Source of the DNA: Gemmatimonadota bacterium
GTDB taxonomy: Bacteria; Gemmatimonadota; Gemmatimonadetes; Longimicrobiales; Gaopeijiaceae
Direction of reading: 5' to 3'
Length of the DNA stretch: 64,000 nucleotides
Assembly: GCA_029262115.1 (NCBI GenBank)
Contig: JAJCZZ010000073.1
Coordinates: 1-64,000 of the forward strand
Position numbers and translations under genes: made by a program. The notes beneath the pieces were generated by a model. The model made no database searches. It had not been told where the DNA came from and was given only the letters and a program-made list of their open reading frames with translations. The first letter of the stretch is position 1. Every line of letters starts with the position of its first letter. Shown here piece after piece: positions 7,742 to 16,510 of the stretch.

Positions 7742-10297
7742 CTATCCCCCGAGCGCCACCATCGGGTCAACGCGCGTGGCTCGGCGCGCTGGCAGGACGC
7801 ACGCCAGGGTGCCGGCGCCGGCCAGAACGAGCGCGACCACCAGCATGACGGCGGGGTCGGTCGGCGCCACCCCGAAGAGCAGCGCTTGAATCAGACGAGA
7901 GAGGAACCACGACGCCATCGCCCCGAGAACCAGACCCCCACCGATCATCCGGAGTCCCTGACCCACGACCGTGCGGAACACCGCGTCCGGCGCCGACCCC
8001 AGCGCCATGCGCAGGCCGATCTCCCTGGTGCGTTGGCTCACCGAGTACGCCAGCGAGCCGTAGATCCCGACGACGGCCAGGAAGAGGGCCACCACCGCGA
8101 ATACACCAAGCAGGACCAGAGGCACCCGCCGCCGTGCCAGCGATTCGCTGATCCGGTCCTCCATGGAGCGGATGCCGAACAGAGGCAGTTCCGCATCGAG
8201 CCTCCTCACCACAGCCCGGATGGGTGCCGTCAGGGCTTCGGCGTCTCCCGTCCTGGCCCGGGCGACCACGGTCATGAACGCCCCCGGTCTCTGACCGGTC
8301 GGAAAGTAGTACGCGCCCACGAACTCGGACTCCGGAGCCGTCAGGTCGTACTGCTTTATCGAAGCGACCACCCCGACGACAGTGAAGAGGTTGCTCTCGG
8401 GCACGGAATCCAGACCCGGAGGCGCGCCGTAGACCATCCTCTGGCCCAGCGCGCTCCGGTCGGGAAAGTAGCGTCGGGCCAACCACTCGTCGAGGACGAT
8501 CACGTTGACGGCGTCCGGCCCATCCGAGTCGCGGAAGGTACGACCCTCGAGAACCTCAATGCCCATCGCCTCGAAGTACCCGGGGCTGGCATTGGTCTGG
8601 AAGGGGGACAACAGCGATTCCCCCGGTGGCGCGACGTACCCCTCGGGAGCGATGACCGAGTTGGAGTTGTTCCCTGAAAATGGCAGTTGGGACGTGAGGG
8701 CCGCGCCGGAAACAGCGGGAAGGGCACTCACCTGCCGTCGGAGCTCCTCCTGAAAGAGGCGGCGCTCCGTCGCGCCCGGGTAGCGGGCCTCGGGCAGCGG
8801 TACGAAGGCGGTGAATACGCCTTCGGGGTCGAATCCGGGATCGACGTGCAACGCTTGCCGAAAACTCGCGAGCATCAAGCCCGCTCCGATCAGGAGCACG
8901 AACGCCAGACCCACCTGCCCGGTTACGAGGGCATTCCGCAGGAGGACCGCCCCGCGCGACGCCGTGCCGGATCGGTTGTCGCTCCGAAACACCGGTGAGA
9001 GGTCGCCGCGCACGAGCTGGATGGCCGGACCGAGTCCGAATAAGAGGGCCGCCCCGACCGCCAGAGCCATCGTGAACAGGAGCACGGTCGGACTCAGTGT
9101 GAGCTCCGCTCCCCCGGGAAGCGCGCCCACGGCGGCAGAGCGAATGGCCCGGAGTCCAAGCGTCCCCAAGAGGATCCCGAAGGCACTTCCGACCACCGCA
9201 AGGACGAACGCCTCGGTCAACGCCTGCCGTCCGATCCTGGCGCGGGCGGCACCCAGCGCCAATTGGGTTGCCACTTCCCCCGCCCTCCCGTGGGCCCGCG
9301 CCAACATCAAGTTCGCGATGTTCACACACCCGATCAGCAGCACGAATCCGACGCCCGCCCACAGCATGTACAGAGTCGGTGCGATATCACGCACGAGGTC
9401 CTCGTGCGCTGGCACGATCACGGTCTGGAAGCCGACATCTTCGAGCAACTGGCGCGCATTCGGCACCGCGGTCCACCGGTCGGTCAGACTCGAATTCAGG
9501 GCGTCGCTCTGGGCGCGTGCCTGCTCGATCGAGGCACCCGGCGCGAGGCGCGCGTACATGCTGAAGTTGTTGCTGTGCCAGTTGTCGATGTTCCGGGCCC
9601 GGGCATCGAAGGCGATGGGTACGACGAGACGGATGTCCTGCTGTCCGGGAAGCTGAAACGACGCAGGCAGTACGCCGACGATCTCGTACGCGACGCCGTC
9701 GACCCGCAGAGTCCGACCGGCCACGTCCGGGGCGCCGCCGAAGTGCTCGTTCCAGTAGCTGTCGGTCAGAATCACCTTCCGGTGGTTTCCGACTTCCATT
9801 TCGTCTTCCGTGAACGTGCGCCCGAGACGGGCTTCGACACGGAGGAGTCCGAAGAGCGAGGGGGTCACCCGAAGGCTGCGGACCCTTTCCGTGCTTCCCG
9901 CCTCTCCGACCGTGTTGCCCGATAGCTGGTACAGGGCGACTTCCTCGAAGGCCGGGACGCCCGCTCGCCTCTCAAAGAAGTCGACCGTACCGTTGGACCC
10001 CCGCGCCGAGCCCGCGCCGGGGTAGCTGTTGTAAAGGGTGACGACCCGGTCCGGATCCTCGAACGGAAGCGGCTTCAGCAGAACCGAATGCACGACGGTG
10101 AAGATGACGACGTTGGCGCCCACGCACAGCGCGAGGGTCAAGAGTACGGTCAGCGTGAATGTGCGGTCGCGGCGGAGCCGCTTCAGGCTATGTCGGAAGT
10201 CGCGAAACAGAGCGTCCACAGTCGATCCGTCGAAGTGGGGTGCAGGGCGGTGCCCCTTACGACGGAACTGGGCGGTCGGCGGTTTCGCCCGGGCCAC
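7742..10297 (-). CDS. ADOP-type (double MacB/FtsX) ABC transporter permease
   Basis: 851-residue inner-membrane permease of the ADOP class (two MacB_PCD-FtsX units in one chain), known from Acidobacteriota and Gemmatimonadota and often lacking an adjacent ATPase. The first transmembrane helix (LTVLLTLALCVGANVVIF) is followed by a periplasmic MacB-core-like domain, an FtsX block around residues 310-440 (GCVNIANLMLARAHGR), then a second TM-periplasmic-FtsX unit ending in TREIGLRMALGSAPDAVFR and PARRATRVDPMVALGG. ATG at 10297 gives a 26-residue cytoplasmic lead; GTG at 10219 (VDALFRDFRHS) would match the usual ADOP start and is a real alternative. It probably moves or senses a lipophilic or antimicrobial substrate. 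No ATP-binding subunit is nearby. Confidence 0.9.
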   Translation of the reverse strand: MARAKPPTAQFRRKGHRPAPHFDGSTVDALFRDFRHSLKRLRRDRTFTLTVLLTLALCVGANVVIFTVVHSVLLKPLPFEDPDRVVTLYNSYPGAGSARGSNGTVDFFERRAGVPAFEEVALYQLSGNTVGEAGSTERVRSLRVTPSLFGLLRVEARLGRTFTEDEMEVGNHRKVILTDSYWNEHFGGAPDVAGRTLRVDGVAYEIVGVLPASFQLPGQQDIRLVVPIAFDARARNIDNWHSNNFSMYARLAPGASIEQARAQSDALNSSLTDRWTAVPNARQLLEDVGFQTVIVPAHEDLVRDIAPTLYMLWAGVGFVLLIGCVNIANLMLARAHGRAGEVATQLALGAARARIGRQALTEAFVLAVVGSAFGILLGTLGLRAIRSAAVGALPGGAELTLSPTVLLFTMALAVGAALLFGLGPAIQLVRGDLSPVFRSDNRSGTASRGAVLLRNALVTGQVGLAFVLLIGAGLMLASFRQALHVDPGFDPEGVFTAFVPLPEARYPGATERRLFQEELRRQVSALPAVSGAALTSQLPFSGNNSNSVIAPEGYVAPPGESLLSPFQTNASPGYFEAMGIEVLEGRTFRDSDGPDAVNVIVLDEWLARRYFPDRSALGQRMVYGAPPGLDSVPESNLFTVVGVVASIKQYDLTAPESEFVGAYYFPTGQRPGAFMTVVARARTGDAEALTAPIRAVVRRLDAELPLFGIRSMEDRISESLARRRVPLVLLGVFAVVALFLAVVGIYGSLAYSVSQRTREIGLRMALGSAPDAVFRTVVGQGLRMIGGGLVLGAMASWFLSRLIQALLFGVAPTDPAVMLVVALVLAGAGTLACVLPARRATRVDPMVALGG

Positions 10298-10369
10298 CAG
10301 CGCTTCGGTTCACACCGCGTGCGCGGCCACATTGACCATGTGGTAGAGGAGTGGCTGCGGGCCCACGAC

Positions 10370-11764
10370 TCAGAACACGCCGGCGCACGCGGCGCCCCCC
10401 CGCTCGAGGAGAGAACCGAGCCGATCGAGTGCTTCGGCCAGACGCTCCCGATGGGGAGCCTGCCCGAGGCTCAGGCGGACCGCGTGCGTCACCTGTTGTC
10501 GCCCCACCGCAAAAGCCTCCGCGCCCGTAATCTGGACCCCTTCGTCCCGCGCGGCCGTGACGAAGTCCGGACTCCGCCATGGCTCGGGGAGTCGAAGCCA
10601 CGCATGAATGGACGAGGGATGGCTCGTCAGCGCGAAGCCGCCGAGCCGATCCTCCAGAAGCCGATGACGGGCCGCCAACTCCTCACTCTTCCGAGCCATC
10701 ATGTCGGCTGCGGTTCCGTCGCGGATCCACTGCGCCGTGATCTGCCCCATGAGCGGTGGGGCCATCCACATGGAGGCGCGCACGGCCGCCTTGAGGCGAT
10801 CCACGTAGGCGGCGGGCACGGCCAGAAAGCCCACGCGGAGCCCGAACGTCATCGCCTTGGCAACGGTCGATACGTGAATCGTCCGCTCCGGCGCCAACTG
10901 AAAGAGCGTGGGCGTCGACGTCGTCGCCGTGAGGCGGTAGGGATCGTCCTCGATGATGAGCGCGTCGTGCGACCACGCCACCTCGGCTACCTCCAGCCGA
11001 CGCTCCTCCCCCATCGTGACACAGGTAGGGTTCTGGTTCATCGGAATGCAGTAGACCGCCGAGGCACCCGTCTCGCGGAACATGCGATCCAGGGCGTCGG
11101 GAATGAGCCCCTGGGAGTCCAACGGCACGCCCCTGAGACGGAGGCCGAGCGTGCGCGCCAGCGACTTCATGCCCGGGTAGGTGAGCTCCCCGGTAAGCAG
11201 GTGGTCGCCCGGCGCGAGGAGGGCCGACAGGGTCACGAGCAGACCGTGCTGGGAGCCGGCTGTGAGAAGGAGGCGGTCGGGGAATGCGGGCACGCCGACG
11301 GAGCGCATGAAAGAGGCGAACGTCTCGAGTTGAGCCCGCGGTGCCGTGTCGGGTTGGTAGGCGAGCATGTCCTCCAGATCCTGGTCGGCCAGCGCGCGCA
11401 GGGTGCTCGCCAGCGCGCGACCATCCGACCCATCGGGCGGGCACCACGGGAGCGCCAGGCTCATGTCGGCAACCAGAGGGACGCCCGCACCACCGGAGGC
11501 CGGCCGCTCGAAGGCGTCCAGGTGACGGGGCCCCCGCACGAACGTGCCACGTCCCACCTCGCCCTGCGTCAGGCCCCGCCGCTCCGCCTCGGCGTACCCT
11601 CGCGTGACCGTGCCGACCGTCACGCCGAGGAGAGCCGCCAGCTCGCGATGGGTCGGCAACTTCTGTCCGGCGGCCAGGCGCCCCTGATTCACGTCCCGGG
11701 CAATCGCATCGGCAATCGCCTGATACCGAGGCCCGCCGCCATTCCCGATCTCCGGCTCCCACAT
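10370..11764 (-). CDS. MocR/GntR-family PLP-dependent transcriptional regulator
   Basis: 464 residues: an N-terminal GntR winged helix (about 10-75, RYQAIADAI...LPTHRELAALLGVTVGTVTRGYAEAE) joined to a fold-type-I aminotransferase domain (about 100-455). PLP-site features are Lys303 in STVAKAM, Asn in the NQNPTC loop near 245 and Asp/Tyr in EDDPYR near 273-276. Such proteins bind PLP and an amino compound and act on a neighbouring gene. This one is divergent from a PLP-dependent decarboxylase, with only 112 bases between starts, packed with ATTGT repeats (see 11814-11863). Likely role: control of that decarboxylase and of itself in response to an amino acid or PLP status. Confidence 0.92.
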   Translation of the reverse strand: MWEPEIGNGGGPRYQAIADAIARDVNQGRLAAGQKLPTHRELAALLGVTVGTVTRGYAEAERRGLTQGEVGRGTFVRGPRHLDAFERPASGGAGVPLVADMSLALPWCPPDGSDGRALASTLRALADQDLEDMLAYQPDTAPRAQLETFASFMRSVGVPAFPDRLLLTAGSQHGLLVTLSALLAPGDHLLTGELTYPGMKSLARTLGLRLRGVPLDSQGLIPDALDRMFRETGASAVYCIPMNQNPTCVTMGEERRLEVAEVAWSHDALIIEDDPYRLTATTSTPTLFQLAPERTIHVSTVAKAMTFGLRVGFLAVPAAYVDRLKAAVRASMWMAPPLMGQITAQWIRDGTAADMMARKSEELAARHRLLEDRLGGFALTSHPSSIHAWLRLPEPWRSPDFVTAARDEGVQITGAEAFAVGRQQVTHAVRLSLGQAPHRERLAEALDRLGSLLERGGAACAGVF

Positions 11765-11813
11765 TGTATCGCCACGCTCCGCTTGAGACCCTGACCCACC
11801 TACCGTAGCGTCG

Positions 11814-11863
11814 ATTGTACGCCCACCTCAAGACGCATTGTCTCGCTATTGTCACGGCACAAT
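11814..11863. promoter_or_regulatory. Candidate MocR operator: phased ATTGT repeats
   Basis: ATTGT occurs at 11814, 11837 and 11848 on the plus strand and as ACAAT at 11859-11863; a fourth direct copy (11763) overlaps the mocR start codon. The last two half-sites form an inverted repeat, ATTGT-CACGGC-ACAAT, and copies at 11837 and 11848 are 11 bases apart, on one helix face. MocR-type regulators typically bind such mixed direct and inverted repeats between themselves and their target (family knowledge); binding here is inferred. Confidence 0.55.
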
Positions 11864-11876
11864 CGGGTGGCCCGCA

Positions 11877-13361
11877 ATGATCCGAAACGATGACCTGGAA
11901 ACCCTCGACCCGGCGGATTGGGACGAATTTCGGCAACTCGCCCATGAGATGCTGGACGAGGCGCTCGACATGCAGCACGACATCCGAGACGCCCCGGCGT
12001 GGCGACCGATTCCCGAATCGACCGGCGCGCGCTTCCGGGAGGGGCGCCCTCTCGACGGCATCGGCACACAAGCGGCGTTCGCGGATCTCCGCGAACTGGT
12101 GCTTCCTCACCCGACCGGCACTCTTCATTCCAGGTTCTGGGGATGGGCGGGAGGCCAGGGTTCACCGACGGGAATGGTGGCCGACATGATGGCCGCCGCC
12201 ATGAACTCCGCGGCGGGCAACTTCGATGACGCCGCCTCCCGCGTCGAGGCGCAGGTGACCCAGTGGATGAAGGAGGCCATGGGCTTCCCGGAAGCGGCGT
12301 CCGGCTTCATCACGAGCGGTGGATCGGTGGCCAACCTGATCGCGCTGGCGGCCGCGCGGGACGCGCACGCGCCCGAAGACTCAGGACGCCGCGGACTGTC
12401 GGGCGGCCCTCCGATGGTGTTCTACGCCTCGTCGGAGACCCACTCGTCGATGCACAAGGCGGCCAAAATGCTGGGGCTCGGCCTCGACGCGGTTCGTACG
12501 GTCCCCGTCAACGACGCATTCCGCATGCGGGTCGACCTGTTGGCCCCGATGATTGAGCAGGACCGAGCCCGCGGCCTCCACCCGTTCGCTGTCGTCGCAA
12601 CCGTAGGCACCATCAACACCGGCTCGGTGGACGACCTGGAGGTCGCCGGGGAGGTCGCCCGAGACGCGGGGCTCTGGTTCCACGTGGACGGAGCCTTCGG
12701 TGCCATCGCAGCGCTCTCACCCCACACGGCGCACCTGGTGGCGGGGATGAGTGAGGCGGACTCGCTCGCTTTCGACTTCCACAAATGGATGTTCGTGAAC
12801 TACGAGGCGGGATGCGTTTTGATTCGCCGGCACGAAGATCATACACGGCCGTTCACGACTTCGGCGTCGTATCTGGCTCCGCTGCCCCGGGGAACTGCCG
12901 CTCAGCCGGATCCGGGCAACCTCCGGGGGCCCCAGCTCTCCAAGGGCTTCAAGGCCCTCAAGGTCTGGCTCGCGCTGAAGGACCACGGATTCGACCGACA
13001 CGGCCGGATCGTCTGGCAGAACGTCCAGCAGGCTCGCCGACTCGCCGAGATGATCGACGCGTCCGACACGCTCGAACGTGTCGCCCCCGTGGCGCTGAAC
13101 GTGGTGGCGTTTCGGCATCGAGTATCTGGGTTGTCGGACGCGGATGCGGACGAATTCAACCGGGAACTGCTCATGCGCATCCAGGAGCGCGGCATCGCCA
13201 TCCCGTCCCATACGATCGTGCACGACAGGTTCACGCTGCGCGCGTGTATCATCAATCACCGGACGCGCATGGAGGACCTCGACATTCTGGTCGACGCGCT
13301 CGAGTCCATCGGGCGGGAAGTCCTGTCCGAGATGGGTGGGGTGGGCGCGGAACGCGGCTAG
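11877..13361 (+). CDS. PLP-dependent group II decarboxylase (aromatic L-amino acid decarboxylase-like)
   Basis: 494 residues from ATG 11877; an in-frame TTG upstream at 11838 lies inside the operator-like repeats and is unlikely. Features of pyridoxal-dependent decarboxylases: SGGSVANLIALAAARD, THSSMHKAA, the HVDGAFG Asp that binds the pyridine nitrogen, and the PLP lysine Lys303 in DFHKWMFVNYEAG. The family converts aromatic amino acids or glutamate to amines. The FHKW context fits the aromatic branch, but substrate is not certain. Divergent from the MocR regulator, which probably controls it. Length matches the family (about 470-510). Confidence 0.9.
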   Translation: MIRNDDLETLDPADWDEFRQLAHEMLDEALDMQHDIRDAPAWRPIPESTGARFREGRPLDGIGTQAAFADLRELVLPHPTGTLHSRFWGWAGGQGSPTGMVADMMAAAMNSAAGNFDDAASRVEAQVTQWMKEAMGFPEAASGFITSGGSVANLIALAAARDAHAPEDSGRRGLSGGPPMVFYASSETHSSMHKAAKMLGLGLDAVRTVPVNDAFRMRVDLLAPMIEQDRARGLHPFAVVATVGTINTGSVDDLEVAGEVARDAGLWFHVDGAFGAIAALSPHTAHLVAGMSEADSLAFDFHKWMFVNYEAGCVLIRRHEDHTRPFTTSASYLAPLPRGTAAQPDPGNLRGPQLSKGFKALKVWLALKDHGFDRHGRIVWQNVQQARRLAEMIDASDTLERVAPVALNVVAFRHRVSGLSDADADEFNRELLMRIQERGIAIPSHTIVHDRFTLRACIINHRTRMEDLDILVDALESIGREVLSEMGGVGAERG

Positions 13362-13477
13362 CTCCGGCTAGCCCGACACAGGAGTCGGGCCGGAGAAGGA
13401 CCTACGGCGCGTCCGCGTAGTACCAGTGCCCTGCACACTCCGCTGCCCTGCCCACTCCGCATGACGAAAGGACGCCC

Positions 13478-15034
13478 GTGAGCCAGTTGGCGCTCGCAGA
13501 AGAGCAGCACGATATCATCTCCGCCCTACGCAAGCTGGACGGCACCGCAACCGCGGGGGACGTCGTCGCGGCCACCGGGCTTCCAAACGCCGAGGTACAG
13601 CGCGGTCTGAAGGCGCTTCTGGAAGACCGCCGCGGTCATCTTTCGGTGACCGAGTCGGGCGAGCTTCTCTATCGATTCGAGCCGGGCATGATCCGCCGGG
13701 GGAGTGAGCCGCTCCTGTCCCGGTTCAAGCGATCCGCGTGGAGCGTCTTCAAGAAGGCCTTCAAGGCGTGGATCGTGATCATGCTCGTCGTCTACTTCGT
13801 CGTGTTCGTGCTCCTGGTTCTCGCCGCCATGTTCGCCGGGAACCGGGACGGCGACAGCCGCGGGGGATTGGGCGGACGCCGGGGGGGACGCGGGGGCGGG
13901 CATTCGCACATGCCCAACCTCTGGTTCTGGTACTGGATCTGGGGCCCACGCTGGCGCTTCGGCCGACCGTACTACGGCCGACGGTGGGAATCCACGCTCC
14001 CCGGTGACGACAAGGTGCCCTTCTACAAGAAGGTGTTCGCCTTCGTCTTCGGACCCGACCGGCCCGAGCCGACGCAGCAGCAGTTGGACCGCAGCGTCCT
14101 CCGCCTGATCAAAGCTCGCCGAGGTGTTTTGACCGCGACGGAGCTCGTGGAGCACACAGGGAAGCCGCTGCCCGAGGCGGAGAGTGAGATGGGTCGCCTG
14201 ATGGGCGCATACGATGCGGAAGCTGTCGTGTCACCCACGGGTGAGGTCGCCTACGCGTTCCCGGAGCTCATGATGAGCGCGCAGCGGGCACGGCTCCCGC
14301 GGGAGCCGAACCCTGCGTGGCATCGCCTCGAATATCCTCTGGAAGTCACAGGGAACACGGCCGGAGCCAACGCCCTCGTGGCCGGCATCAACGGCTTCAA
14401 CCTGATTGCCGCAGCGACCGCGCCGGTGTTCATCTTCCCCCGCCTGGGCATCGGTGGACCGATGGCGTGGCTCTTTCTCGTGGCAATCCCAGTGATCTAC
14501 AGCCTCAGCTTTTTCGCTGTCCCGGCCCTGCGCACGTGGAGCGTGAAGCGCGAGAACCGGCGCCGCGCGCGGCGCAATGTTCGGCGGGTCGTCCTGGGTC
14601 TCGTCTACGAGCGAGCACTGGCAGGTCGGGCGGTGTCGGCGGAAGAGGCCGTCGCCCACGTGCGTGAGCGGTTGGATGCCGACACGCTCCGCGCGGTCGA
14701 TCCCGTCGAGATCTTCGAGGCAGTCGCAGCGGAGTTCGACGCGGACGTGGCACCGGATGAGGCGGGCACGCTTCAGTACGTGTTCCCGGAGGTTGAGTCC
14801 GCCTTCACCGGGAGCGAGCAGGTGCGACGGTCGCTCCGTCTGGAGTCCCGGAGTCCCGGCGACGTCGTGTTCGCAACGGACGACACGGACGCCGACGCCG
14901 GGCGCCGTGAGTTGGCGGCCTTCGACCGACAACTCGCCGGATACGTTCCGGACACGAGCTCGATCGGCTACGAGGACGACTACGAAGTGGTTGCGTTCGA
15001 GGAGGAGCTCGCTCGGAAGCAGGTGGCGTCGTAG
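13478..15034 (+). CDS. Membrane protein with three winged-helix-like repeats, family unknown
   Basis: 518 residues, GTG start at 13478 after GAAAGGA (about 6-base spacing). Residues 10-70 (DIISALRKLDGTATAGDVVAATGLP...GELLYRFE) look like a winged helix followed by a wing ending in a Tyr/Phe strand. The same plan recurs at about 205-262 (VLRLIKARRGVLTATELVEHTG...GEVAYAFPE) and, more loosely, at about 385-460 (LVYERALAGRAVSAEEAVAHV...GTLQYVFPE). A transmembrane helix lies at about 95-118, followed by a Gly/Arg-rich loop and a Trp/Tyr-rich patch (LWFWYWIWGPRWRFGRPYYGRR). Two more helices lie at about 300-350. No enzymatic motif. Stands alone; convergent with the DUF4412-like gene. Confidence 0.7.
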   Translation: MSQLALAEEQHDIISALRKLDGTATAGDVVAATGLPNAEVQRGLKALLEDRRGHLSVTESGELLYRFEPGMIRRGSEPLLSRFKRSAWSVFKKAFKAWIVIMLVVYFVVFVLLVLAAMFAGNRDGDSRGGLGGRRGGRGGGHSHMPNLWFWYWIWGPRWRFGRPYYGRRWESTLPGDDKVPFYKKVFAFVFGPDRPEPTQQQLDRSVLRLIKARRGVLTATELVEHTGKPLPEAESEMGRLMGAYDAEAVVSPTGEVAYAFPELMMSAQRARLPREPNPAWHRLEYPLEVTGNTAGANALVAGINGFNLIAAATAPVFIFPRLGIGGPMAWLFLVAIPVIYSLSFFAVPALRTWSVKRENRRRARRNVRRVVLGLVYERALAGRAVSAEEAVAHVRERLDADTLRAVDPVEIFEAVAAEFDADVAPDEAGTLQYVFPEVESAFTGSEQVRRSLRLESRSPGDVVFATDDTDADAGRRELAAFDRQLAGYVPDTSSIGYEDDYEVVAFEEELARKQVAS

Positions 15035-15094
15035 TCGAGGTCGCTCCACCGCGGCGGCCGAACGCAGTTGTCGCGGGCTGCCGAACGCAGCCGC

Positions 15095-16036
15095 CTACCG
15101 ACCCGCCTCGACCTCCGTGTAGTCGGCCGGCACGGACACGGCGGCGGGGTCCACCGGCGTCGTGTCGATCGATGTGACCTCGGTCGTCGACCGCATCACG
15201 ATCATGATGCCCAGGGGCGACTCGGAAAGGCTGCCTCTCAGAAGGGATCCGGTGTCCAGATCGTCCAGCGCGACGCCCTCGGGGACGAGGGCCATGACCA
15301 TCACCGTCCGCAGTGGGAAGGACTCCTGATCGTCCGCCGCCTCACCCCACGAAGCCTCTGGCGGCTCCACACCTCGGGCGCGGGCCATCCGCTCCGCCTG
15401 CCTCCAACCATACTCGGCCATCGCACGACCCTCCGGGACCCGGCTCGTGGCCCAGTATTCGTTGATGAGGACCGTGCGCAGCGATGCGCCTGCGTCCCCA
15501 CCGACCACCTGACGCATCAGCGTACCCGGCATCTCCGTGACCATCAGAGTTCTTCGCACGGGGAGCCCGAGCATCGACGCCGTTTCGGTCCCCCGGATCA
15601 TGATCGGCTTTGCGGACTCCATGTCCATCCGCGAGAAGTCTGGGAAGCCGGGCATCCCCCCCGGAGCCCCGACTCCTACGGGAAGAGACGATCGGTCGCC
15701 GTCCTGCCTCGTGTAGGTCCGCGTGTCGTGGCGAATCATGATGACCTCGCCAGTGTTCAAATCGGTGATGGTCGACACGCGGTCGCTGTCGAGCCGCATG
15801 CGCCCGTCGACCACGGTGATCGTGCTCTCCCGGGCCGGCATCGCGGAGGCGGCGGCCATAGGCCCCGAACCCTCCATGCGAACCGACTGGGTGTAGCGGA
15901 CCCCCTGGGCGGCGGCCGGGAGCGGCCATCCGCCAAACGTGGCGGAGGCGAACAGGATCGCCGGGAGGAGTTGGCGAGCGGGACGTAGGCCGTGCGGCCA
16001 CGGCTTCCCGATAGTCTCGACCCGATCGTTCTGCAT
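15095..16036 (-). CDS. Exported protein, DUF4412-like
   Basis: About 313 residues from ATG 16036, which has GGGAG 8 bases upstream. The signal peptide runs through LLPAILFASATFGGWPLPAAAQG. The mature part has the pattern of DUF4412-type periplasmic proteins: a strand-rich start (VRYTQSVRMEG), VDGRMRLDSDR, DLNTGEVIMIRHDTRTYTR, and later ETASMLGLPVRRTLMV and NEYWATSRVP. No catalytic residues known for the group. Divergent from the PadR gene, sharing the AT-rich, palindrome-containing region 16037-16174, so it may be under PadR control. Confidence 0.65.
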   Translation of the reverse strand: MQNDRVETIGKPWPHGLRPARQLLPAILFASATFGGWPLPAAAQGVRYTQSVRMEGSGPMAAASAMPARESTITVVDGRMRLDSDRVSTITDLNTGEVIMIRHDTRTYTRQDGDRSSLPVGVGAPGGMPGFPDFSRMDMESAKPIMIRGTETASMLGLPVRRTLMVTEMPGTLMRQVVGGDAGASLRTVLINEYWATSRVPEGRAMAEYGWRQAERMARARGVEPPEASWGEAADDQESFPLRTVMVMALVPEGVALDDLDTGSLLRGSLSESPLGIMIVMRSTTEVTSIDTTPVDPAAVSVPADYTEVEAGR

Positions 16037-16092
16037 GCCGTGCGCTCCCGGTGAAGAATCGTACTGCACATACGCTGCCGGACGAAGTCCAC

Positions 16093-16127
16093 GCAAGTCC
16101 ACTTGCAAAATGTACCTTTAAAAGGTA
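16093..16127. promoter_or_regulatory. PadR operator/promoter region with two palindromes
   Basis: In an AT-rich island in GC-rich DNA are two perfect inverted repeats: GCAAGT-CC-ACTTGC at 16093-16106 and TACCTTT-A-AAAGGTA at 16113-16127. The second resembles operators of PadR repressors that control ADOP transporters (inference). It lies 48 bases upstream of the PadR start codon and on the other side faces the start of the DUF4412-like gene. Confidence 0.6.
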
Positions 16128-16174
16128 TACTTATTGAAAGTTCATTTTCGCGGTTTTCGCAGAAGGAACCCGGC

Positions 16175-16510
16175 ATGCCAGAGGCTCCACTCACCGACCT
16201 CGCATTCAACGTCCTCGTCGCGCTCACCGGCGAAGAGCTTCACGGATACGGGCTGGTGAAGCGACTGCAGGCCCTCGACGGTCGCGCGACACTCCGCACC
16301 GGCACCGTCTACGCCGCCCTCGCTCGTCTCCAGGGGGACGGATGGGTCGAGGAGGTGGCGGCCCCACCCGACACGACCGACGGACGCCGCCGGTACTACC
16401 GAACCACGGAGTCGGGGCGGGTCGCGGCACGGGAGGAGGCGGCACGACTCTCCACGGTCCTGACCCTCGCGCAGCGGAAGGACCTCCTGGGTGATCCTGG
16501 GCATGGATGA
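16175..16510 (+). CDS. PadR-family transcriptional repressor
   Basis: 111 residues from ATG 16175, preceded by AGAAGGA. A classic compact PadR winged helix: LTDLAFNVLVALTGEELHGYGLVKRL, then LRTGTVYAALARLQGDGWVEE and the wing RRRYYRTTESGR. PadR proteins repress the adjacent transporter until a ligand binds. Its stop lies inside the start of the ADOP permease (ATGGATGA overlap), so the two are translationally coupled and the permease is the obvious target. The palindrome at 16113-16127 is the likely autoregulatory site. Confidence 0.93.
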   Translation: MPEAPLTDLAFNVLVALTGEELHGYGLVKRLQALDGRATLRTGTVYAALARLQGDGWVEEVAAPPDTTDGRRRYYRTTESGRVAAREEAARLSTVLTLAQRKDLLGDPGHG

